Shown: in pieces, positions 48,350 to 57,777 of the stretch | Position numbering within the stretch: the stretch's first letter is position 1 | How the letters are laid out: the number at the start of each line of letters is the position of its first letter | From: Garcia nutans | Lineage: Eukaryota > Streptophyta > Magnoliopsida > Malpighiales > Euphorbiaceae | NCBI GenBank assembly: GCA_947685225.1 | Contig: CANTUV010000032.1 | Span: 26,171,501-26,235,500 of the forward strand | Reading direction: 5' to 3' | Length of the DNA stretch: 64,000 nucleotides | The notes under the pieces: model-generated | The model's database searches: none | What the model was told of the DNA's origin: nothing | Seen by the model: the letters and a program-made list of their open reading frames with translations, nothing else | Translations under genes and position numbers: made by a program

Positions 48350-49915
48350 ATTACTTATCTAATTTTTGCTTCTTTAATCTTTGAGGAAAAGGAATTGGAG
48401 GTACATATGGTTTAACAATTACTTTTTGTGCTTCCTTTTCTTTGACATCTTCTTCCTTTTCTTTGACATCTTCTTCCTTTTCTTTGTCCTTGTCCTTAGC
48501 CAAAGTTAGGGTTTTGTTCAGTTGAGGATCTTGAAGTTGTAAACCACTTCTTAGCATTTCAGCTTTCCAATGCTCCCTTAGATTGATTTTCGTTTGGCTT
48601 AGAAGAGCTCCTTGATTGCGAGTGTTGAGAGAACTTGGAATTTGACCCATTTGTATTTTAAGATTTCTATTTTGTTGAGAGACATTCAATTTTTTGCTCA
48701 AGCTTATCATATTGCCTTTCAATTTTGTCAAATCTTTCCAATATTGCTCCAATGAATTTCTCCAATGCATATTCATATCTAGCTTTCTTAGAAGAAGTAA
48801 GACTTTGATTTTGATTCTTCATCTATGGATGTTGATATGGTGCTTTTCAGCTGTTCTGATTTTCCCAAGACAAATTAGGATGATTTCTCTATGTTGGATT
48901 GTATGTGTTCCCTTAAAAATTTGGACCCTTATTTTGGTTGCCCAAAAATTGGACTTGCTTTATAATTCTGTAGTCTACTATATCGTGACTTCCTCAACAT
49001 CCTTTACATGCTAGAGATGATGATGATAAGTTGACATGCTCCAATTTCTTGGCTATTATATCTATCTTACCTGCAAGTAAAGAAAAACTATCAATTTCAT
49101 GTAACCTGCACCTCTTTTATGAATACCTCATTCTAAAGTCTAATGGTAGTTATTTGTTGTCATTTCTTCAATTAAATCATTTACCTCATAAGAATTTTTG
49201 TTCACAATTGCACCACTAGCTACTGCATATATCCTTCCTTTGATATTTGGATGAAGACCATTATAAAAACTTTGAATCAAAAGCCATTCAAGGACTCCAT
49301 GGTGCGGACACTTCCTTTGCAAATTTTTGAAATGTTCCCAAGCTTTGTATGAACTTTTGAATAAAGCTTGTGATATCTTTTCTCAATTTAGCAAATTTTA
49401 CTGATGGAAAATATTTTGCAAGAAAAGTTGCGACTAATTGATCCCATATGGTAAATGTGCCTGGTGGTTTAGAAGTAAACCAATCATTTGCTTGATCTTT
49501 TAAAGAGTCATCTTATTGAATAAAGCTTGTGATATCTTTTCTCAATTTAGCCATTTTTACTGATGGAAAATATTTTGCAAGAAAAGTTGCAGCTAATTGA
49601 TCCCATATGGTAAATGTGTCTGGTGGTTTAGAAGTAAGCCAATCCTTTGCTTGATCTTTTAAAGAGACTGGGAAAAGTCATAAACGGATTGCATCATCGG
49701 ATACACCATGGATTTTAAAAGTATCGTACATCTCTAAGAAATTTGGGATGTGAGTATAAGCATCTTCATGCGGCAAGCCATAAAAAATTGATTGTTGAAT
49801 AAAATTGATAAGTGTTGGCTTTAGATAAAATGTGTTGGCTTGCACTGGTGGTTTGGCTATACTAGACTTTGGTTGAGTAGAAAGCATAGCATACTGCTTA
49901 AAAGTCATATTTTAA
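48350..49915 (-). pseudogene. gag: gag pseudogene of the Athila-like element
   Basis: Minus strand from the right: 49678-49908 (IPNFLEMYDTFKIHGVSDDA, then RLFPVSLKDQAKDWL just to the left), WDQLAATFLAKYFPS, and 49140-49322 (LIQSFYNGLHPNIKGRI, ASGAIVNKNSYEVNDLIEEM). A coiled, Glu/Lys-rich stretch at 48351-48560 (KEKEEDVKEKEEDV repeats) ends it. These are the retrotransposon gag motifs of Athila elements. A 159-bp tandem duplication repeats the YFPS-containing part. Confidence 0.85.
49360..49677. repeat. 159-bp tandem duplication within gag
   Basis: AATAAAGCTTGTGATATC begins at 49360 and again at 49519, and the two copies are collinear to TGCTTGATCTTTTAAAGAG. 159 is divisible by three, so the duplication adds 53 codons without shifting the frame. 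Confidence 0.9.
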
Positions 49916-50186
49916 GGATCTCTCATGGTTGGTTCTTTGTCAGATGAATCGGTATGATTATCAATCTTATGAATTTTTGCTAAAGTTTATTCCACTTTTT
50001 GCTTCTCTTTCCTCTCCTTGTTCTTTTTCCTATAAAACCATTTAATTTCTGGATTGTATGGCTCAAGTTTTATATTTGAATTTCTTCGCATATAAACCAA
50101 AAATTTTTCAATAAAATAAAAAATACTACATAAAATAAAAAATCCAAAGAAATAACAATATAATATTATTAATATTAGAACAATCA

Positions 50187-50205
50187 CATCTCCAGCAACA
50201 ACACA
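50187..50205 (-). promoter_or_regulatory. primer-binding site, tRNA-Asp type, decayed
   Basis: On the minus strand, TGTGTTGTTGCTGGAGATG lies a few bases after the 5' LTR end. It matches the Athila PBS form TGGCGCCGTTGCCGGGGA with mainly C-to-T and G-to-A changes. Confidence 0.75.
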
Positions 50206-50212
50206 AAAAACT

Positions 50213-51818
50213 TGTTAGGTTTGAGCCTAACTATTTGCAAGTGTACAGATCGTATCAAGTAATAAAGTAATAAGTAGAATATTATTCCCACGAGGAGGGT
50301 AATCCTAAGTACTAAATAATTAAACTGTTTATTATTTGGATAACAAAATTTGATTTATGAGTAAGCTTAAACTTAAATAAATTGTTTCAAAATTAAATTT
50401 AATGATATTAAGCTTAAAGTTAAATCACCTTTATTGATTTACTATAGATTTCTAAAGTATTGATTTAGTTCGGTTTTCCTTTGATTAATGGTTGGATTCT
50501 CCTAAATTAAGCTTTAGCCTCTCTCAAGTACTAAAACTAATATCAATTTAATCCTTACATCTACTCTCATGATCATAAGTAGTTAAACCATTTCATTAGG
50601 TTTTGTGACAATCTTGAATCAACCTCTTAAAAGTTTAACTTTATCTCTAAGTGAAAAACTTGCTTAAGATTATTATCTCCTTAGACTAATGCTATGCTTG
50701 TACTCTCGTTTCATTACACATCATCTTAATTTAATTAATTATTGGTCAGATAATCAAAGCATTAAGATCAAAGATAATAAAATAGTCAAGGATAAACTTA
50801 GTTAAGTCAAATAAACATATTTTATTTTATAATGAATTCAATATAAGGGACTAACTCTAAATAGATTTTAGTTCCTCATATTTGAAATAAAAAATACAAC
50901 AAACATTAAATGAAAACATAATAAAAAGAAAGAGCAAACTCTAATTCTTTGGATTGAAGAAGAACTCCATTTGGATCTTTGAATATCTTCTTTGAATCCT
51001 AATTTCACTGTTCTCTCAAAAGAAAGACTAGAATTTCTTGATACAAGTTAAATAACAAATTTTTAATCTCACTATAATGTTCTCTTCTATCTTAACTCTC
51101 ACTTGCTTATGAACTTCAATCTCACTTCAATATAATCTTCAATGCTTCAAACCATAGGAGGAAGTGTGTTTATATAGAGTGCTTGGAAGCTTCTTGGTGA
51201 AGGCAAGTTAGCAAATACTGGAATATAAATTTTTACAGCAATTTGATTCCTTAATTTTCAACTTTTCCTACTTAAAATCATAAATTTTAGCCCCATGGTT
51301 ATGGCATATGGATGCCATGGTCATGGTCTGGTAGGAATGAACTATTTTGAGAGATTTTCTAGCTATAAATGGCTGTTTAGTGGGCCACGGCCGTAGTTTT
51401 TGAATGCCATGATCGTGGTTTTTAAAGGCATACTATAAACTCTGATTTGTTTTTTCCTTTTCTTCACTTAGACAGTAAGCAAATGGATCCCATGAGCATG
51501 GCCCTCAAATGTCATAGTCGTGGCATTTAATTTCCTTCTAGAACTTGTGTTTTTCTTTATTTTTTTAATGTGGCATACTCAATTCGAAGTAGAGGTTTGT
51601 GGCCTTGAATAGCCATGGGCATGACTTTTGAATCTTCTTCATTTTTGCTTACTTTTCTTTAATTTTGTATCACTTATCATTAAAAACCTTGTATCTTGCT
51701 TTCTATGCTAAAATAAAATAATTCAAACTCAAACAAAAAAATCCATAAATTCAATTGAAAAATAACTAAAATCATGGTTAGAATTGCATAAAATATTGGC
51801 CAAAATTTCACTCTATTA
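50213..51818 (-). repeat. 5' LTR of the Athila-like element
   Basis: It is 1606 bp; on the plus strand TGTTAGGTTTGAGCC...TTCACTCTATTA, collinear with 39862-41451 with scattered differences and small indels. The dyad block is at about 51290-51620 (GGCCACGGCCGTAG, GCCATGATCGTGG, GTCATAGTCGTGGC). Confidence 0.93.
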
Positions 51819-52799
51819 GTTAGTGGGCGGGGGTCAAGAGGGCAACACCCCTGAAAGGTAAATGATTTATAAATTAGGGTTGAGGATCACGATGTAAACG
51901 ATTTAAGGTCTTGGATGTGCAATCATGGGTTTAGAGTTTAATTAAATGAAATAAAAGAAAGCCACCAATATTAGGGTTTTATATTTACAAATTAGTGTTT
52001 TAATCATAAAGTTGGGATTCAGGGCTAAACATACAAAATTAGGGTTTTGGTATGCAAAGTTAGGGTCTTAAACCTAAAATTAAGGTTTTATGTACAAATT
52101 AGGTTTTAAGTTCTAAAATTAGATTTTTAAATGCATAACTATGGTTTGATAATGAAATTAGGGCTTTAAGTTTAAAATAAGATTTCAGTAAAACAACAAG
52201 TCAAAACATAATATATCTGCCTAGTTATATAACAGGAAAGGAATAACAATTTACTAACAGACATCACTTATTAAGAAACATACCTGCGTTGTTGGCTCTA
52301 CCAAGTAGTTGTGTTGAACTAAACACTGGACTGGAACAATCCTTCGCTGAAATTGATGTTGGGATTCTGCCTTGAAGATTTAATTAGCCAGGGTCAATCT
52401 TGTTTTCATTCGAGCAATATTGCTCTAGAGTTTCTTGCTTTTTGGCTCTCTTGTGTTTTCAATTATTTCTGCCTTCTTTCTTTGCTCTCAGTTGTCACTG
52501 CCTATTTTTTCCTAATTGGTGGCCCCCTTCTAAATTTTTATTATGGCTCTCATTTTATAATGCTAATTAGGGTTTAATCATATTCCACCTCAATTAAAAA
52601 ATCTTGATTCCATCATAAAACCATTTGTTTATCCAAATCTCTTTGAATTTAAGCACAATTAGGACACTTAAAACAAACAAAATAGAATTAGGCCAGAATT
52701 AAGACTCATGGATGAGTCTTTGCTTATGGTGAATTAGCTTGGCCAATTCGTCATATTTTAGCTTTTAATGTTGGACTGGCCATGCTTTTAAATTGGACT

Positions 52800-55722
52800 G
52801 GATATAATTTAGGTTTTTAAATTAGGATCAGATTTAGTTTGGGCCAAAATTAGGAGTCTATACTCATTTTCACAATTTAGCACTTTTCACAAGCATATGC
52901 ATATTACACATCACGTTACATTTCACATTTCATCTCATTATCATGTTTTCATCATATTTTCTCATTTCTCATAATTTTCATAATTTTTTACATATTTAGC
53001 TATTTTTCACGTTTTCTTTCTCTTTACTTATCATATTGTTCATTCTCATCTTTTTAGTTCATTTTTAAGAACCGGATTTAAATTGGGCCAAAATTAAGGG
53101 TCTACAATCATTTTCATATTTTATCACTTTTCACAAGCATATACATATTACACATCACATTACATTTCATATTTCATCTCATTATCATATCATCACATTT
53201 TCTCATTTCTCATAATTTTCACATTTTTTTCACATATTTAGCTATTTTCCATGTTTTCTTTCTCTTTACTTATCATATTGTTCATTCTCTTCTTTTCGGT
53301 TCATTTTTAAGAACCAGATTTAGATTGGGCCAAAATTAAGGGTATATAGTCTTTTTTACATTTTAGCACTTTTCAAAAGTATATACATATTGCAAATCAC
53401 GTTACATTTCCTATTTCATCTCATTATCAAATTTTCATTAAATTTTTTCATTTCTCATCATTTTCACATTTTTTTCCCATATTTAGCTATTTTTCATGTT
53501 TTCTTTCTCTTTACTTATCATATTGTTCATTCTCATCTTTTCAATTCATTTTAAGAATCAGATTTAGTTTGGGCCAAAATTAGGAGTCTATACTCATTTT
53601 CACAATTTAGCACTTTTCACAAGCATATACATACTAGACATCATGTTACATTTCACATTTCATCTCATTATGATATTTTTCATCACACTCATTTCTCATA
53701 ATTTTCATATTTTTTCACATATTTAGCTATTTTCATGTTTTCTTTCTTTTTACTTATTATATTGTTCATTCTCATCTTTTCAGTTCATTTTTAAGAACTA
53801 GATTTAAATTGGGCCAAAATTAAGGGTCTACAGTTATTTTTACATTTTAGCACTTTTCACAAGCATATAAATATTACAAATCATATTACATTTCACATTT
53901 CATCTCATTATCATATTTTTATCACATTTTCTCATTTCTCATATTTTTCACATTTTTTTCGCAGATTTAGCTATTTTTCATGTTTTCTTTCTCTTTACTT
54001 ATCATATTGTTCATTCTCATATTTTCAGTTCATTTTTAAGAACCAGATTTAGTTTGGGCCAAAATTAAGAGTCTACATTCATTTTCACATTTTAGCACTT
54101 TTCACAAGCATATACATATTACATATCATGTTACATTTCACATTTCATCTCATTATCATATTTTCTCATTTCTCATAATTTCCACATTTTGTTCACATAT
54201 TTAGCTATTTTCCATGCTTTCTTTTTCTTTACTTATCATATTGTTCATTCTCATCTTTTCAGTTCATTTTTAAGAACCAGATTTAGATTGGGCCAAAATT
54301 AAGGGTATATAGTCATTTTCACATTTTAGCACTTTTCACAAGTATATACATATTACAAATCACATTACATGTCCCATTTCATCTCATTATCAAATTTTCA
54401 TTAAATTTTCTCATTTCTCATAATTTTCATTTTTTTTCACATATTTAGCTATTTTTCATGTTTTCTTTCTATTTACTTATCATATTGTTCATTCTCATCT
54501 TTTCAATTCATTTTAAGAATCAGATTTAGTTTGGGCCAAAATTAGGAGTCTACACTCATTTTCACAATTTAGCACTTTTCACAAGCATATACATACTATA
54601 CATCACGTTATATTTCACATTTCATCCCATTTTCTCATTTTATATTTTTTTCACATATTTAGCTATTTTTCATGTTTTCTTTCTCTTTACTTATTATATT
54701 GTTCATTCTCATCTTTTAAGTTCATTTTTAAGAACCAGATTTAGATTGGGCAAAATTAAGGGTCTACAGTTATTTTATATTTTAGCACTTTTTACAAGCA
54801 TATAAATATTCCAAATCACATTACATTTCACATTTCATCTCATTATAATATTTTTATCACATTTTCTCATTTCACATAATTTTCACATAATTTTCACAGA
54901 TTTAGTTATTTTCCATGTTTTCTTTCTCTTTACTGATCATATTGTTCATTTTGATATTTTCAGTTCATTTTTAAGAACCAGATTTAGTTTGGGCCAAAAT
55001 TAAGAGTCCACACTCATTTTCACATTTTAGTATTTTTCATAAGCATATACATATTACACATCATGTTACATTTCACATTTCATCTCATTATCATATTTTC
55101 ATCACATTTTCTCATTTTTCATAATTTCCACATTTTGTTCACATATTTAGCTATTTTCCATCCTTTCTTTCTCTTTACTTATTATATTGTTCATTCTCAT
55201 ATTTTCAGTTCATTTTTAATAGCCAGATTTAGTTTGGGCCAAAATTAAGAGTCTACACTTATTTTCACATTTTAGCATTTTTCACAAGCATATACATATT
55301 ACACATCATGTTACATTTCACATTTCATCTCATTATCATATTTTCATCACATTTTCTCATTTCTCATAATTTTCACATTTTGTTCACATATTTAGCTATT
55401 TTCCATGTTTTCTTTCTCTTTACTTATTATATTGTTCATTCTCATCTTTTCAGTTCATTTTTAAGAACCATATTTAGATTGGGTCAAAATTAAGGATCTA
55501 TAGTCATTTTTACATTTTAGCACTTTCATAAGTATATATATATATATATATTACACATCACATTACATTTCACATTTCATCTCATTATCATATTTTCATC
55601 ATATTTTCTTATTTCTTATATTTTTCACAATTTTTTTTACATATTTAGCTATTTTTCATGTTTTATTTCTCATTACTTATCATATTGTTCATTCTCATTT
55701 TTTCAATTCATTTTTAGCATAT
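52800..55722. repeat. ~243-bp tandem array, 12 units, from an LTR junction
   Basis: The anchor GGGCCAAAATTA (or a close variant) occurs at about 52841, 53085, 53327, 53571, 53811, 54056, 54290, 54533, 54748, 54991, 55236 and 55481, a spacing of 215-245 bp. Each unit holds the last ~40 bp of the Ogre/Tat-like LTR (AGATTTAGTTTGGGCC.., ending GTCTACA), the CTCAT-like target duplication, then ~200 bp of pyrimidine-rich flank (TTTCACATTTTAGCAC.., TTTAGCTATTTT..CATGTTTTCTTTC). Units 3-6 and 7-10 repeat as the same four variants in the same order. Open frames inside the units are incidental. Confidence 0.93.
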
Positions 55723-56924
55723 TTCATACTTTTAATCATTTTTTATATTTTTTCCATAATATTTCCATAATGCATATAACAATATCATTTCTCACACCAA
55801 TTTCAACCACTTACTTAATTATACATGAAGTCACTTTAAAGAATGTCTTCATTCTTTAAAGAATGCTCACATGTATAATGTCATGCATAAGCAAAAGTAA
55901 GTAATAGCCTTGTATAACTCTATAATAAAGCTAAAAGCTCCATCTAAGCATTACTTCTCTAATGACCTTCCTTGCTTTGATTTTACAATTTTATCTTACT
56001 CAATCCTAAGCCAGATTATAAGTGAAAATATACCATTAGCATCATATTCCAAGTCATTATCAATCAAACGTCAATTATACCCTTACTATCCAAATTTCAC
56101 CAAAAACCTTAATTCACTACTACTTCATTCAAACTTCATCAAAATCCAATCATTTTCCCCAACTCACCTTAGAAAAATCATTATATGTACATCAAATTAA
56201 CTTCATAACAATTCATATTAACAATTATTGAAACCTTATTCAAAATCTCAAATTTCCCATATTTTACCATAAGCCCTAATTTAACAATTTAAGCATACTT
56301 CAATTAGTCAATCTCAAATTCGTCATAAACACATCTCAATCACTTCATAACTATCATCTTTCTCAATTAAAAACCATTTTATCTAACCATTTTAGACATA
56401 ATCTTAAAATTAAATTAAAACAAGCTTAAAAAAAGAATACTTACTTAATTCCTTATTTAATCTTCAAAATCCACATAAATCACTTAGATTTTTTATGAAA
56501 TTTGGTGTGTTTAAGAAAGAAGAATTTCTCTCCCCCCTCTCTCTCTAAAGTTAGCTATGGTGGATGAAGAAGAAGAAGTTGATTTGTTTTATTTTCTTTC
56601 TTCTTTCCCAACCATAAATATTATATATAATTAATTACTTAATTAATTATTAAATAAATATTATTTACTTTATCTTTATTAATTTACCATCCATGAGTAT
56701 CTACTTACTAATAATATCATCGTCGTCGTCGTCTTCCACCACCACATGTATACTTTGTATATATGTTATATATATTTGGTATATGTATATGTCATATATA
56801 TCCTAGGTATACACTGTTTTTACAATGTGTATGTATTTTATATATATTATGTATATATCTTATATTCTCTTTCTTCCAACATACTAACTACCCACCAAAT
56901 TAATTATTCAATAGTATTTAAAAT
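55723..56924 (-). other. rest of LTR B, no gene
   Basis: Continuation of the reverse LTR: AAGTAAGTAATAGCC near 55890, a GAAGAAGAAGAAG run near 56565 and TATAC-rich DNA at 56740-56870. The small open frames here are LTR sequence. An 18-bp TTTAAAGAATGTCTTCATTC-like dyad occurs near 55836-55864. Confidence 0.55.
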
Positions 56925-57499
56925 CAGGGGCGAAGCCAGACTTTGAAATAAAGGGGGGCAAAATTTTTTTTGCAAATTTTATTTTTTCCGTAATTATTTT
57001 ATCTCTCTTTTTATTTTAATAGTATTTTATAAATTTATTAATTTATTAATAATATATTTTTATTATTAAAAAATTAATTAATAAAAAATATTAATATATA
57101 TGTATATAGAATTTTAAATTTATAAGATTGTTCATAATAAAAATAAAAGAAAAAAAAATTAAATAATGAATATAATTTCTTAAAAAATAATTAAAATAAA
57201 TGAGTACTTTAATTTATTAAATGGGTTCAAATTAATTTAGTTGAAAAATTTTTTCTTTCTTTATTTTTTTTACATTTGTATATTATTAATATTTTGTCAA
57301 TTTTTTAAAAGATAACTATTGCATATAGAATAAATAATTTATTGTAATTTTTTTAACTTCTTGTAAAAATTAAAAAAGAGGGGGACAATTTAAAATTTTA
57401 ATAAATAATTAATAAATAATTTAAAAATTTTTAAAAAATATTATATATATATAATTTCAAAAAGTTGCCCCCCTTCTCAATAATGTATCATCGCCCCTG
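56925..57499. mobile_element. hAT MITE with CAGGGGCGA ends
   Basis: It is 575 bp. The left end CAGGGGCGAAGCCAGA and the right end, reverse complemented CAGGGGCGATGATAC, are followed inward on both sides by GGGGGGCAA. The 8-bp duplication is TTTAAAAT (56917-56924) against CTTAAAAT (57500-57507). The interior is AT-rich and noncoding. It is inserted in the U3-like part of LTR B. Confidence 0.92.
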
Positions 57500-57777
57500 C
57501 TTAAAATCCACAGGTGTTACAATTTCTTTATTTAATTTAAAATTCTATTATTCACTTCTCTTATTCAAGTTCCAATAAAATCCCAATTATAGGATCATTA
57601 AGTCTTTTTTTGTAAATATCGATTAAATCCTTATTCGGATTAACTTTTAACACTTTAATGTTTAACTAATTCATTTTTCCATCTATTTCACATATCCATG
57701 TCACTCTTAAAATTATTCATAGTCCAATACCCATATACTTCAAAAATTTACTATTAAAATTTTAACATTACAATATA

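Larger units (their letters stand above)
39862..51818 (-). mobile_element. Athila-like Ty3/gypsy retrotransposon, reverse
   Basis: It spans 11957 bp. Read from the right: 5' LTR 50213-51818, PBS, gag, protease, RT, RNase H, integrase, an additional ORF of ATHILA type, 3' LTR 39862-41451. Flanks ATTAG (39857-39861) and GTTAG (51819-51823) are a one-mismatch duplication, and removing the element rejoins the Ogre/Tat-like LTR exactly as in the uninterrupted copy near 27495. It is decayed throughout but structurally complete. Confidence 0.93.
26763..52862 (-). mobile_element. Ogre/Tat-like gypsy element, gag only, reverse
   Basis: The 3' LTR is at 26763-29805 and the 5' LTR at 38585-52862. A perfect 5-bp duplication CTCAT flanks it (26758-26762 and 52863-52867). 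After removing four later insertions it is about 9.3 kb, with LTRs of about 1.74 and 1.78 kb and an interior of about 5.7 kb. From its 5' side it has a tRNA-Arg-type PBS, a gag pseudogene, an unidentified coding remnant, a 3' region with tandem repeats and a short polypurine tract. No protease, RT, RNase H or integrase was seen, so it was probably mobilised in trans or has lost pol. Confidence 0.83.
38585..52862 (-). repeat. 5' LTR of the Ogre/Tat-like element, split
   Basis: Own sequence is 38585-39861 and 51819-52862, interrupted by a hAT MITE (39168-39699) and the Athila-like element (39862-51818). The left part aligns with 26763-27490 and the right part with 27495-27974 plus 29274-29805. 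The end GAGTCTATA at 52862 is directly followed by the CTCAT duplication. Confidence 0.85.
26532..57521 (-). mobile_element. LTR B: solo LTR, reverse, inside LTR A
   Basis: The left edge TATAACACTCTTATACC at 26532 is the reverse complement of the family's GGTATAAGGGTGTTATA end. The right edge GGTGTTACA ends at 57521. Flanks ATTTT (26527-26531) and ATTTC (57522-57526) are a one-mismatch duplication, and removing everything between rejoins LTR A. Its own sequence is 26532-26762 plus 52863-57521, the latter enlarged by a tandem array and a MITE. U3-like features near 56530-56880 (CTCTCTCTCTAAAG, a GAAGAAGAAG run, TATAC-rich DNA) fit the family. Confidence 0.65.
24353..57772 (-). mobile_element. 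LTR A: solo LTR, reverse, outermost of the nest
   Basis: The left edge TGTAACATCCC is at 24353 and the right edge TTTTAACATTACA ends at 57772 (reverse complement TGTAATGTTAAAA), so the LTR is inverted and bounded TG..CA. Flanks GTATA (24348-24352) and ATATA (57773-57777) are a one-mismatch 5-bp duplication. LTR sequence proper is 24353-26531 plus 57522-57772, about 2.4 kb. Landmarks in reverse order match the forward LTRs (TTAGTAGTGCTTCTATA near 25050, the GAAGAAGAAAGG tract near 26320). GC-rich repeated motifs occur at 24465-24640 and 25320-25470 (GTGTCCACTGATAG type). Confidence 0.7.

Noticed and set aside
55063..55493. Two near-identical 61-residue open frames, hydrophobic, possible small membrane proteins
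   Set aside because: They are the same frame in successive tandem monomers of pyrimidine-rich DNA; F/H/I-rich composition follows from TTT, CAT and ATT codons.
52800..55722. Regularly spaced repeats resembling a CRISPR-like array
   Set aside because: The repeat occupies the whole ~243-bp unit with no unique spacers, the host is a plant, and monomers match an LTR end. It is a tandem array.
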